From NCBI RefSeq assembly GCF_013032455.1, contig NZ_WQCF01000007.1, forward strand, positions 1 through 64,000: a DNA stretch of 64,000 nt. The letters are read 5' to 3'. Positions 36,076 to 44,738 of the stretch are shown in pieces (position 1 is the stretch's first letter; each line of letters opens with the position of its first letter). The position numbers and the translations under genes were made by a program. Origin of the DNA: Ruegeria atlantica (lineage in GTDB: Bacteria > Pseudomonadota > Alphaproteobacteria > Rhodobacterales > Rhodobacteraceae). The notes beneath the pieces were generated by a model. That model searched no databases. It was not told the origin of the DNA and was given only the letters and a program-made list of their open reading frames with translations.

Positions 36076-36549
36076 TCAGTTCGAATGCGTTCCGTGGCCG
36101 CCCTTGTCCTGACGTTCAAGATCTACCGGGACCTCGATCTCAACCTCGCCTGCGTGTTCGAATATCAACGTCACAGGAACTGTCGCGCCATGCTCGAAAG
36201 GTGCCGTCAGGCCCATGAACATCACATGATCGCCGCCACGCTTCAGCATGTGGGTTTCGCCAGCCGGAATAGTAATTCCTTCCTCTACATGGACCATCTT
36301 AGCCACGCCGGCATCGTCAATTTCATGGGTGTGCAATTCAACGCGCGCAGCAACATCTGATTTCGCGCCAATTAACCGATCATCGGATTCTCCGGCATTC
36401 TGAATCATCATAAAGGCCGCACCGGCCTTGGCAGTTTTACCCGACGACCGGGCATAAGCGTCATCAACGGCAATCGTATCCTGAGCAAAGGCGGTCGTGG
36501 CCAGAGTTACAGCAGCCATAGTGGCAAAGAGTTTGGATTTGAGGGACAT
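36076..36549 (-). CDS. PCu(A)C copper chaperone
   Basis: A 157-residue periplasmic copper-binding protein. Signal peptide MSLKSKLFATMAAVTLATTAFA precedes the DUF461/PCuAC domain with the H-X10-M-X21-H-X-M type site: VELHTHEIDDAGVAKM, then HMLKRGGDHVMFM. It ends with a His-rich tail KGGHGTHSN. PCuAC proteins deliver Cu(I) to the CuA site of cytochrome oxidase together with Sco. AAAAGGAGAGG precedes the ATG. It follows a small exported protein gene in the same direction, 39 nt apart. Confidence 0.95.
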   Translation of the reverse strand: MSLKSKLFATMAAVTLATTAFAQDTIAVDDAYARSSGKTAKAGAAFMMIQNAGESDDRLIGAKSDVAARVELHTHEIDDAGVAKMVHVEEGITIPAGETHMLKRGGDHVMFMGLTAPFEHGATVPVTLIFEHAGEVEIEVPVDLERQDKGGHGTHSN

Positions 36550-36588
36550 TGCGCCTCTCCTTTTTCAGAGAATAGTTGGAAAACAGGT

Positions 36589-36939
36589 TCAAACCAGACG
36601 CGGAGGCGCACGCGCTGGATTGTACGGAACCGGAAGGGCAATCAGGTTTTCCGCCTTGCGCAACGGTGCTGGCAGGGCTCTGTTCGGCGCCGGCGGCAAA
36701 GCTGGCTCCGACAAAGCAATCGCACCCAACAGGCTCAACGCATAGTCAGGGCAATAGTGCGGGGGCTTCGTCGGCTGGCCTTCGGCATCCATATAGACCA
36801 CAACCGGTCCAGTGCCCGTGCACAAAACCATTTGCCCGACTGCACTGTCGATTCCACGCGAAGACGCCACCCCCTGCCCTGTCAAAACGACGAGCAGCGA
36901 CAGCACCAACGGTAGAATTTTATTCAGAACGGGTTTCAT
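36589..36939 (-). CDS. Small exported protein upstream of PCuAC
   Basis: A 116-residue protein with a signal-like N-terminus (MKPVLNKILPLVLSLLVVLTGQGVAS) and a mature part containing MVLCTGTGPVVVYMDAEGQPTKPPHYCPDYAL. The two cysteines and CTG...G...D pattern recall the DUF2946 group often found with copper genes. The C-terminus is proline-rich. The start is uncertain: ATG 36939 is used, while an in-frame TTG at 36978 would add 13 residues. Co-transcription with PCuAC suggests copper handling. Confidence 0.7.
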   Translation of the reverse strand: MKPVLNKILPLVLSLLVVLTGQGVASSRGIDSAVGQMVLCTGTGPVVVYMDAEGQPTKPPHYCPDYALSLLGAIALSEPALPPAPNRALPAPLRKAENLIALPVPYNPARAPPRLV

Positions 36940-37020
36940 CCTGCGCCAGATATAGTCAGGAAGAAAAGCGGGCTTCAAGCGCTATCAGGTGCGCCAGAAG
37001 CCCGCAGCCTTGTGCTATCG

Positions 37021-37170
37021 TCAGCCGTCCAAACCGGGACGATTGACCGACCCCTTGGTCAGGCTGGTATGCAACCTGTTCACCTGTCGCTGCATCCGAG
37101 TACATGTCCCAAATGTCTTGCCAAAAAAGGCCGCCAACAGGGAGAGGAAATCAGAGAATTTGAATGACAT
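37021..37170 (-). CDS. Possible 49-aa small protein
   Basis: A short frame starting MSFKFSDFLSLLAAFFGKTFG, an amphipathic/hydrophobic helix, followed by a basic tail TRMQRQVNRLHTSLTKGSVN. A GGAG lies 9 nt before the ATG. Codon choice looks normal. It sits in the otherwise empty 37.0-37.3 kb gap downstream of rpmB. It might be a real small membrane-associated peptide, but no homologue is known to me, so this remains tentative. Confidence 0.4.
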   Translation of the reverse strand: MSFKFSDFLSLLAAFFGKTFGTCTRMQRQVNRLHTSLTKGSVNRPGLDG

Positions 37171-37285
37171 GGGGGTAAACTCCGCCAGATGATATGACTA
37201 AACATAAAGCGGATTGAGATCAGCGTATGTGAACAAGATCACCGTGGGCGCAATTTTTTTCCAACTCAGGAACACAACGCGAAAC

Positions 37286-37315
37286 AAAAAACCCTGCACC
37301 TTGTGGCACAGGGTT
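37286..37315 (-). terminator. Intrinsic terminator of rpmB
   Basis: On the minus strand AACCCTGTGCC pairs with GGTGCAGGGTT (one mismatch) around a short ACAA loop, followed by a run of T. It lies 25 nt after the rpmB stop. Confidence 0.92.
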
Positions 37316-37339
37316 GAATTCTTAGCAGGAAAAAGGAGC

Positions 37340-37627
37340 TTAGGCCGAAGCTTGTGCCTTGGCGATTTCCTTTTTCACTTTCAGCGCGTTTGCCGACAGC
37401 TCTTCGTCCTTGGCTTTGGCCAGGAACGCATCCAGACCACCGCGGTGGTCAACCGAACGCAGAGCAGCCGCCGAGATGCGCAGCTTGACGCCACGGCCCA
37501 GGGTTTCGGACTGCAGGGTAACGTCGTTCAGGTTCGGCAGGAAACGACGACGAGTTCTGTTTTTGGCGTGGCTGACATTGTTGCCAGTCATCGGGCCTTT
37601 TCCGGTCAGTTCGCAACGGCGCGACAT
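37340..37627 (-). CDS. rpmB: 50S ribosomal protein L28
   Basis: A 95-residue L28. The N-terminus [21 protein letters not shown] and [19 protein letters not shown] are standard, as is [28 protein letters not shown] precedes the ATG. It is a single-gene transcript with a strong terminator. Confidence 0.98.
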   Translation of the reverse strand: MSRRCELTGKGPMTGNNVSHAKNRTRRRFLPNLNDVTLQSETLGRGVKLRISAAALRSVDHRGGLDAFLAKAKDEELSANALKVKKEIAKAQASA

Positions 37628-37746
37628 GGTTTCTTCCTTTGTTTCTGGAGGCCGGGCATGATGCCTGCGGCCAAATCACAAGGGGCGCAACCCGAAGTCG
37701 CGCCCGAAAACTGGTTGGATGCGTGTAGTGGGAATCGCAGGAAGGG

Positions 37747-38931
37747 TCAAGACAGATCGCGCGGATTCTTTGCAGTAACATCATCACCCAAGTGAACTTG
37801 CCCCTGCAGCAATGGCTTGTTGTTCTTAAGATGCCGCTGCAAAAGGTGCCTTTGCTGCTGCCCTCGAGGAAAATAGCGTGCCGGTCGCGGTGTCAATCGT
37901 TTTTCTTTCAGCTCTGGAAATATCTCAAAAATCTCTCGGACAGCATCCGAACCAAGGGATTTCAGCGCCTCACCCCCAAGAAACAAGCTTTCAGTTGGCG
38001 CGTTTTCGGCGAATATCACCTGGTGCCGATCAAAGAGCAGATGAAAATATTCGATCTGTTCCACACTTTCATCGACGTAAACTCCGGGCAATACAGTCAA
38101 TTTGATTGCAGGGACCAGCACTTGCGAGGTGCCAAACATTCGTTCGGCTATCTTGGATTGAACCAGCATCCGGTGTTGGCGTGAGACAAGTAAATCTCTC
38201 TGCGGCATCTCGTTACCCAATACTCCCGCCAAAATGCGTACTGGAAGCAGTCGAGGGTTGTCCAACAAGCTCGCACGCTCAAAGCTACGATGACCGATCC
38301 AACGGATACGTTGGACGCCATGCTCCATTGTAGGGACCAGATCTCCGACTTTAAGGTTTTGAATCGGACGCTCCCCCACCTCGGATAAAATTCGGGTATC
38401 ACGTGTAAAACACGGAACCCCTGAACCATTTTCAAAGGCTGAATACGTCACCACAATGCCTGAGGGCAGGGTAAATGTGCCGCTGGACACGGAATAACCG
38501 ATTCCATCTTCGACGGTGAAGGTGCCGAACACGCTGTCTGCAACGACAGTCCCGGCAGGTAGGTTCAAGGTATCTGTACCACTGCCGCCGCGTATGTCAT
38601 CACTGACCGAAGTACTGCTGAAATTTAGAGTGTCGTTCCCAGCCCCCAACCGAATACTGCCCACAGTCGAGCCGCTGATGTCGACAACATCGGCGTCAGC
38701 GCCTGAAGCAACGCGTCCACCCACAGAACTGTTGGTAACAGTTATGGTATCGCTTCCGGCATTTCCAACAACGTTCTCGGCAATAGTGCTGCTAGAGACA
38801 TCAATGTCATCGTCACCTCCGCGCCCTCGAACATTGTCAATCGGAGAGCCTTGCGGATCCCCGTTCAGAGTCCCGCTATTGCCTGTGACGTCTATATCGT
38901 CGTCGTTGTTTGTCCCTACTATTCGCGGCAT
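37747..38931 (-). CDS. Hint-domain protein with RTX-like N-terminus
   Basis: A 394-residue protein. The N-terminal half is an Asp/Gly/Ser-rich repeat array (NNDDDIDV, GRGGDDDIDV, GNAGSDTITV, GAGNDTLNF, GGSGTDTLNL) resembling calcium-binding RTX or beta-roll repeats. A Hint (hedgehog/intein) domain begins at VPCFTRDTRILSEVG, with Cys as expected splice or cleavage nucleophile, and continues with IRWIGHRSF and LLVSRQHRMLV. Such roseobacter proteins are probably secreted and self-processed; function is unknown. The last 60 residues are basic. ATG at 38931 has AGGAT upstream. There is no signal peptide, consistent with type I export. Confidence 0.85.
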   Translation of the reverse strand: MPRIVGTNNDDDIDVTGNSGTLNGDPQGSPIDNVRGRGGDDDIDVSSSTIAENVVGNAGSDTITVTNSSVGGRVASGADADVVDISGSTVGSIRLGAGNDTLNFSSTSVSDDIRGGSGTDTLNLPAGTVVADSVFGTFTVEDGIGYSVSSGTFTLPSGIVVTYSAFENGSGVPCFTRDTRILSEVGERPIQNLKVGDLVPTMEHGVQRIRWIGHRSFERASLLDNPRLLPVRILAGVLGNEMPQRDLLVSRQHRMLVQSKIAERMFGTSQVLVPAIKLTVLPGVYVDESVEQIEYFHLLFDRHQVIFAENAPTESLFLGGEALKSLGSDAVREIFEIFPELKEKRLTPRPARYFPRGQQQRHLLQRHLKNNKPLLQGQVHLGDDVTAKNPRDLS

Positions 38932-39041
38932 CGGGGAAGATCCTATGCAACAGGACCACCAGAATATCATCTTTGCATGCCTGCGTCAGCATCAAACACA
39001 ACCTAAAGACGATTCTTATTGCTGGGATAGGACTAACCCGT

Positions 39042-40019
39042 CTAAGGGTTCATCAGAGAAGCCAGCATGCTCTCGGCAGCTGCCGAAGGGCTAAGCCCAC
39101 CCGCGCGCACCTGCGTCCCCAGCCGCTCCATTTCAACCCGCGCCTGTGTAGTTGACAGTTTCGCAAGAAGGGCCGCCCGGACCTCCTGTTCGAACCAGTA
39201 CTGCGCCTGTTCTGACCGGTTTGCGTCCCAATGACCGCTCTCTCGGCGGGATTGCGATAGCGACTGCATCTCAGTCCATGCGTTCTCCAAACCATGCTCC
39301 TCAACCGCCGAGACGGTCATGGCTTTTGGGAATCCCTCGGGGTCTTGCGGTCGTTTGCGCAACAGACGCAGAGCACCGGCGTAATCCGCACACGTTCGGG
39401 TGGCGGTAGTTTTCAGGTCTCCGTCCGCCTTGTTGATCAGAATAATATCGGCCATTTCCATGATGCCGCGTTTGACACCCTGCAATTCGTCTCCGCCTGC
39501 AGGGGCTAGCAGCAACAGGAACAGATCGGACATCTCGGATACCACGGTTTCCGACTGACCCACACCCACCGTTTCAATCAGCACCACATCAAACGCGGCG
39601 GCCTCGCACAGCGCAATTGCCTCGCGCGTCCGTCGGGCGACACCCCCCAGATGGGATTGGCTGGGTGACGGTCGAATAAAGGCATTTTTTTCGCGACTCA
39701 GACGCTCCATCCGGGTCTTATCCCCTAGAATTGAGCCACCCGAACGGGCCGAGCTGGGGTCAACAGCAAGAACCGCTACGCGCAGCCCCTGCTCGATCAA
39801 CATCATGCCAAAGCTCTCGATAAAGGTGGACTTGCCCACTCCGGGCGTGCCCGACAGGCCGATGCGCAGGGATTGACGCCCCGCCTTGGCCACGTGCGCC
39901 AACAGCTCGGTCGCCTGCATCCGGTGATCCTCGCGGCCACTTTCAACCAGAGTGATCGCACGGGCCAGCGCGCGGCGCTCACCATTCAAAATCCTGTCAC
40001 CCAGCTCAGCAGTCGTCAT
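39042..40019 (-). CDS. meaB: Methylmalonyl-CoA mutase-associated GTPase MeaB
   Basis: A 325-residue G3E P-loop GTPase that protects and reloads adenosylcobalamin-dependent methylmalonyl-CoA mutase. Walker A SGTPGVGKST is at 56-65, followed by VLAVDPSSARSGGSILGDKTRM, ETVGVGQSE and INKADGD. The mutase gene is not adjacent. AAGGGGCC precedes the ATG. It is divergent from hrpB. Confidence 0.96.
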   Translation of the reverse strand: MTTAELGDRILNGERRALARAITLVESGREDHRMQATELLAHVAKAGRQSLRIGLSGTPGVGKSTFIESFGMMLIEQGLRVAVLAVDPSSARSGGSILGDKTRMERLSREKNAFIRPSPSQSHLGGVARRTREAIALCEAAAFDVVLIETVGVGQSETVVSEMSDLFLLLLAPAGGDELQGVKRGIMEMADIILINKADGDLKTTATRTCADYAGALRLLRKRPQDPEGFPKAMTVSAVEEHGLENAWTEMQSLSQSRRESGHWDANRSEQAQYWFEQEVRAALLAKLSTTQARVEMERLGTQVRAGGLSPSAAAESMLASLMNP

Positions 40020-40149
40020 GCGAGGCCCCTTACTCGATTTTCGCCTAAATGACCGAGCAACTCAGGGTTTGTCCAGTGCCTTGCACCGCTGAACGTGATG
40101 CCACGTGCCAGAACTGGACCTTGCCCTGCGCTTGGCGGATAAAGCCAGC

Positions 40150-42591
40150 ATGACACGCCTGCCGATTGATGACGCCATCCCTGACTTGCTTGCGGCCTTG
40201 AAGGCCAAGGGCCGCGCTGTGCTGCAGGCCCCTCCGGGTGCGGGCAAAACTACGCGTGTGCCTCTGGCGATGCTTGAGGCAGGCTTGTGTAACGGCAAGA
40301 TTGTAATGCTTGAGCCGCGACGACTGGCCGCGCGCGCCGCTGCCGAACGGATGGCCGAAACCTTGGGCCAACGCGCCGGAGAGACCGTCGGTTACCGGGT
40401 GCGCGGTGACGCAAAGGTTTCGAAAGCAACCCGGATCGAAGTCGTCACCGAAGGTATTCTTACCCGGATGCTGCAATCCGACCCCGATCTGCCGGGCGTT
40501 GGCGCGGTGATCTTCGACGAATTTCACGAACGGTCCCTGAACGCCGACCTTGGCTTAGCATTGTGTCTGGAAGTCACAGGTGCGCTGCGGGATGACCTGA
40601 TCCTGGTCGCCATGTCAGCTACATTGGATGCGGAACCAGTTGGCCGACTGATGGACGCGCCTCTGGTCACGTCCGAAGGGCGCAGCTATCCGGTCGAGAC
40701 CCGTTGGTTGGATCGCCCCTTGGGTACCCAGGCGCGACGTTTGGATGCTCTGGTCGATCTGGTGATTCAGGCTGAACGCGACACACGCGCAACCGGCGGA
40801 GGTGTTTTGGTGTTTTTGCCCGGTGAAGGCGAAATTCGTCGAGCCGAAGCGGCCTTGGTCAGACGTTTGCCCGGTAACTGCGCAGTACGTCCCTTGTTCG
40901 GCGCAATGCCCTTTGCCGCCCAGCGCGCCGCGATTGCGCCGATTGAGGCCGGGCGCAAAGTGGTGCTGGCCACATCAATTGCCGAAACCTCGCTGACCAT
41001 CCCGGACATCCGCGTGGTCGTCGATATGGGCCAAGCGCGTCGTGCGCGGTTCGATCCTGGCTCGGGCATGTCGCGGCTGGTCACCGAACGCGTGACACGG
41101 GCCGAGGCCATCCAGCGCGCAGGCCGCGCCGGGCGTGTGGCCGAGGGGGTATGCTATCGCCTGTGGTCCAAGGGCGAGGAAGGCGCGCTGGCTGCCTATC
41201 CACCGGCCGAGATCGAGGCGGCTGACCTGACAGGTCTGGCGCTTGAGTTGGCGCTGTGGGGGGCAGAGCCGGACGATCTGGCTTTCCTGACACCCCCACC
41301 CGACAGCACGATGGCCGAGGCAAAGGCCCTGCTGAGGATGCTTGGCGCGTTGGATACCAATGGGCGTATCACCTATCACGGCAAGGCGTTGTCGGCACTG
41401 CCCCTGCACCCGCGCCTCGGGCATATGTTGGAACGCGCTGGGCCAGACGCTGCCCCTTTGGCCGCGCTGATGGCCGAGCGTGATCCGCTGAAAGGTGCGC
41501 CTGCGGACATGCTGTTGCGCTTGGAAGCCTTGCGCGACACCCGCGCGTTTCAGCGCAACCGAGTCTGGCAGGTGAATGTGGGCGCTGCGGACCGGATCAA
41601 GGCCGAGACCAAACGGCTGAGGACCAAAGGTACCTCCAGCGGACTGTGTCCAGCCGCAATGGCGGCTCTGGCCTATCCCGACCGGATCGGGCAACGCCGT
41701 AAAGGCGACGTACCACGCTATGTTCTGTCTGGTGGAAAAGGTGTGGTGTTAGAGAATGACGACACGCTGGCCGCCGCACCCTATCTTGTGGTCACGGATA
41801 CGGACGGCAACCCGCGTGAGGCGCGCGTTCGCATGGCAGCTCAGATCGCTGAGCGCGAAATTCGCGATCTGTTTTCCGATCAGATAACCTGGGTTGATAG
41901 CTGTGAATGGTCCAAACGCGAGCGCCGGGTCGTGTCACGCAAGCAAGAAAGGCTGGGCGCCATTACTCTGAGCGATCGCATCTGGAAGACCGTACCAGAC
42001 GAAGACGTGGCACAAGCCATGCTGGACGGCGTGCGTGACTTGGGGCTGCGGCTGGACGGAGCTGCAGCGCGATTGGCCTCTCGGGTCGAGCTGGTGCGAG
42101 CCGAAGGCGCTGATTTGCCGGACTTCACCCTTCAAGGGCTGACAGACACCCTTGAAGACTGGTTGCTGCCCATGCTTTCGGGCGTGCGCAATGCCGAGGA
42201 CTGGAAACGCTTCGATCTATTGCCCGCAATGCGCGCGCGGCTGGACTGGAACCAGACGCAAGAGCTGGACCGCCGAGCACCAGGGGCGTTCGAAACCCCG
42301 CTGGGCCGCAAGGTACCAATTGACTACGGCGGCGCGGTGCCGGAAATTTCAGTTCGCCTGCAGGAACTTTTTGGCGTCACACGGCATCCAGTAGTGGGTG
42401 GCGAAGCGCTTAAAATAACTCTGTTATCCCCGGCGCAACGCCCGATTCAGATCACGCGTGACCTGCCCGGATTTTGGGCCGGATCCTATGCAGATGTTCG
42501 CAAGGACATGCGCGCGCAATACCCCAAACACCCCTGGCCCGAAGACCCAACACAGGCTGATCCGACCCTGCGCGCCAAAAGGCGGAGGTAA
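40150..42591 (+). CDS. hrpB: ATP-dependent helicase HrpB
   Basis: An 813-residue DEAH-box helicase of the HrpB family. Walker A APPGAGKTT is at 27-35, and DEFH at 123-126 replaces DEAH, as is usual in HrpB. SAT motif AMSATLDAE, motif VI QRAGRAGRVAEG and the HrpB-specific C-terminal domain (HPVVGG, LLSPAQRPIQITRDLPGFW) are present. The family is conserved, but its RNA substrate is poorly known. ATG at 40150 matches the usual N-terminus; an in-frame GTG at 40105 would add 15 residues. The stop codon lies inside the terminator hairpin loop. Confidence 0.96.
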   Translation: MTRLPIDDAIPDLLAALKAKGRAVLQAPPGAGKTTRVPLAMLEAGLCNGKIVMLEPRRLAARAAAERMAETLGQRAGETVGYRVRGDAKVSKATRIEVVTEGILTRMLQSDPDLPGVGAVIFDEFHERSLNADLGLALCLEVTGALRDDLILVAMSATLDAEPVGRLMDAPLVTSEGRSYPVETRWLDRPLGTQARRLDALVDLVIQAERDTRATGGGVLVFLPGEGEIRRAEAALVRRLPGNCAVRPLFGAMPFAAQRAAIAPIEAGRKVVLATSIAETSLTIPDIRVVVDMGQARRARFDPGSGMSRLVTERVTRAEAIQRAGRAGRVAEGVCYRLWSKGEEGALAAYPPAEIEAADLTGLALELALWGAEPDDLAFLTPPPDSTMAEAKALLRMLGALDTNGRITYHGKALSALPLHPRLGHMLERAGPDAAPLAALMAERDPLKGAPADMLLRLEALRDTRAFQRNRVWQVNVGAADRIKAETKRLRTKGTSSGLCPAAMAALAYPDRIGQRRKGDVPRYVLSGGKGVVLENDDTLAAAPYLVVTDTDGNPREARVRMAAQIAEREIRDLFSDQITWVDSCEWSKRERRVVSRKQERLGAITLSDRIWKTVPDEDVAQAMLDGVRDLGLRLDGAAARLASRVELVRAEGADLPDFTLQGLTDTLEDWLLPMLSGVRNAEDWKRFDLLPAMRARLDWNQTQELDRRAPGAFETPLGRKVPIDYGGAVPEISVRLQELFGVTRHPVVGGEALKITLLSPAQRPIQITRDLPGFWAGSYADVRKDMRAQYPKHPWPEDPTQADPTLRAKRRR

Positions 42592-42604
42592 CTCCGCCTT
42601 TCGC
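42578..42604 (+). terminator. Terminator hairpin containing the hrpB stop
   Basis: AAAGGCGGAG pairs perfectly with CTCCGCCTTT around the tetraloop GTAA. The hrpB stop TAA (42589-42591) occupies the loop, so translation of the last codons must melt the stem. Confidence 0.8.
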
Positions 42605-42656
42605 AACAAAGTTGCATCTATTTTAAGCATTATTGAAACCACCGAGCTTCACTGCT

Positions 42657-43160
42657 ATGTCACGGCAGTTTCAGACACGAAAAGTAAAGAACCAATCGAC
42701 GATGTCGGCATGGCTGCGAAAAATCTGGGAAGAGGTCGCACGACCCATTTTCCTGCGCCCTCGGCGGGTGCAGTTCGCAGCGCTGTGCACGCGTGCCACC
42801 CTAGAGGGACCAGAGGTCCTGCTGATCACCAGCCGCGACACGGGCCGTTGGATCATTCCCAAAGGCTGGCCGATTGAAGGTAAGGACGGGGCAGAAACCG
42901 CGTTGCAGGAAGCCTGGGAAGAGGCGGGCGTACGCGCGCCTAGCCCCGCCAAGGAACCGGTCGGACATTTCACCTACGATAAAATCATGAAAGACGGCTC
43001 GGCCCAACCGGTGCTGACCAGTGTTTATCGAGTCGAAGTTCGAGAGCTTGCGGACGATTTCCCAGAAGCGGGTAAACGCAAACGGGTCTGGGTATCTCCC
43101 GCAACCGCGGCGGAGCGTGTCAACGAGCCGGAACTGAGCGATTTGCTGCTGCAAATGTAA
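42657..43160 (+). CDS. Nudix hydrolase, DIPP-like
   Basis: A 167-residue Nudix protein. WIIPKGWPIEGKDGAETALQ followed directly by EAWEEAGV is a variant Nudix box: the canonical Arg before Glu is Gln and the first Glu is Lys, but the metal-binding EAWEEAG core is intact. I recall this variation in alphaproteobacterial DIPP/MutT-like proteins, which may cleave diphosphoinositol or nucleoside polyphosphates. The start could be 42657 or 42702 (MSAWLRKIWEE); neither has a strong ribosome-binding site. It precedes the PiT transporter gene by 92 nt. Confidence 0.85.
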   Translation: MSRQFQTRKVKNQSTMSAWLRKIWEEVARPIFLRPRRVQFAALCTRATLEGPEVLLITSRDTGRWIIPKGWPIEGKDGAETALQEAWEEAGVRAPSPAKEPVGHFTYDKIMKDGSAQPVLTSVYRVEVRELADDFPEAGKRKRVWVSPATAAERVNEPELSDLLLQM

Positions 43161-43252
43161 CAAATTCGCAAAAAATTGATGTCATTGCGGTTGTCCAGAA
43201 GGACGAAACCGTCTAGCGCCCTGCGTCAATCCCAAAGCCTCTTGAGCAAACC

Positions 43253-44731
43253 ATGCCGAACATGACCACAAAGAACCGCTGGCAGGCGCTGGACAGCGAT
43301 CTGAAACGCATCTCGCGCGTTGAAAATGCCAATGCCCACGTTGCACGTCCGATGCTGGCCCCCGGTATCGCGCTGGCCTTTATTGCGCTGGCTGGATTGT
43401 CATCAGCTTTGTTCTTTGGGCAAGCAGATGGTGGCCTGATCGTCGTCGCTGCGGCGGTTTTCGGGGCCTATATGGCCATCAATATCGGTGCCAATGACGT
43501 AGCGAACAACATGGGACCCGCCGTGGGCGCCAACGCGTTGACCATGGGCGGTGCCATTGTGATCGCCGCCATAGCCGAAAGCGCCGGGGCTTTGCTGGCC
43601 GGTGGGGATGTCGTTTCCACAATTTCCAAAGGGATCATCGACCCTGCCTCGGTTCAGGACAACAACGTCTTCATCTGGGCGATGATGGCTGCTCTGATCT
43701 CATCGGCGATGTGGGTCAATCTTGCAACCTGGGTGGGTGCCCCGGTATCCACCACACATTCCGTGGTAGGCGGTGTGATGGGTGCGGGCATTGCAGCAGC
43801 GGGTCTGAGTGCCGTTAGTTGGGGCACCATGAGTGCGATTGCCGCCAGCTGGGTGATCTCGCCGGTTCTGGGTGGTCTGATTGCCGCCGGTTTTCTGGCG
43901 CTGATAAAAAACAAAATTCAGTATCAGGACGACAAAATCGCAGCTGCCCGTCGCTGGGTTCCGATCCTCGTTGCTGTGATGATGGCGGCTTTTGCCACCT
44001 ATCTGTCCGTCAAAGGCCTGAAACGGATCGTGAAGATCGAACTTGAAACGGCGCTTTTGATCGGTTTTGCCTCGGGTCTTCTGGTCTGGTCCGTGACGGT
44101 GCCTTGGGTACGGCGCAAGTCGGAAGGAATGGAAAACCGCACGAAATCCGTGAAAGCCCTGTTCGGTCTGCCGCTTGTCATCTCGGCCACCTTCCTCAGC
44201 TTCGCACACGGTGCCAATGACGTCGCGAACGCCGTGGGTCCTCTGGCCGCGATCGTACACGCAGCAGAGTTCGGCGATTTTGCTGCGAAGGTGTCGATCC
44301 CAAGCTGGGTCATGGTGATCGGAGCTTTTGGCATTTCCTTCGGCCTGTTCCTGTTTGGCCCAAAACTGATCCGTATGGTCGGCAGCCAGATTACCAAGCT
44401 GAACCCAATACGCGCCTTTTGCGTCGCTTTGTCGGCAGCCATCACTGTCATCGTAGCCAGCTGGCTGGGCTTGCCGGTCAGTTCGACGCATATCGCCGTG
44501 GGGGCCGTATTCGGGGTTGGGTTCTATCGGGAATGGCACTCTGACCGCCGCTGGAAAAAATCGAACCGGCAGCGCCCGGTTGAACAACGACTCGCCCGCG
44601 AAGAGCATCAGCGCCGCAAGTTGGTACGTCGCTCGCATTTCATGACCATCGTGGCGGCGTGGATTGTCACCGTTCCCGCAGCTGCGGTCATGTCGGCAAC
44701 GATTTTCATTTTCCTGACAGCCTTCGTCTGA
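43253..44731 (+). CDS. Inorganic phosphate transporter, PiT family
   Basis: A 492-residue membrane protein with two inverted PiT signature repeats, GANDVANNMGPAVGA and GANDVANAVGPLAAI, about 240 residues apart, and some ten to twelve hydrophobic helices. PiT proteins import metal-phosphate or phosphate with H+ or Na+; some relatives move sulfate. The C-terminal cytoplasmic loop is strongly basic (EWHSDRRWKKSNRQR). The N-terminus has a 32-residue hydrophilic extension. A second start at 43262 is possible. No PhoU-like partner is adjacent. Confidence 0.93.
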   Translation: MPNMTTKNRWQALDSDLKRISRVENANAHVARPMLAPGIALAFIALAGLSSALFFGQADGGLIVVAAAVFGAYMAINIGANDVANNMGPAVGANALTMGGAIVIAAIAESAGALLAGGDVVSTISKGIIDPASVQDNNVFIWAMMAALISSAMWVNLATWVGAPVSTTHSVVGGVMGAGIAAAGLSAVSWGTMSAIAASWVISPVLGGLIAAGFLALIKNKIQYQDDKIAAARRWVPILVAVMMAAFATYLSVKGLKRIVKIELETALLIGFASGLLVWSVTVPWVRRKSEGMENRTKSVKALFGLPLVISATFLSFAHGANDVANAVGPLAAIVHAAEFGDFAAKVSIPSWVMVIGAFGISFGLFLFGPKLIRMVGSQITKLNPIRAFCVALSAAITVIVASWLGLPVSSTHIAVGAVFGVGFYREWHSDRRWKKSNRQRPVEQRLAREEHQRRKLVRRSHFMTIVAAWIVTVPAAAVMSATIFIFLTAFV

Positions 44732-44738
44732 GAAGGCA

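Noticed and set aside
43700..44638. 312-codon minus-strand frame in the PiT gene
   Set aside because: Antisense to a strongly supported transporter; no motif.
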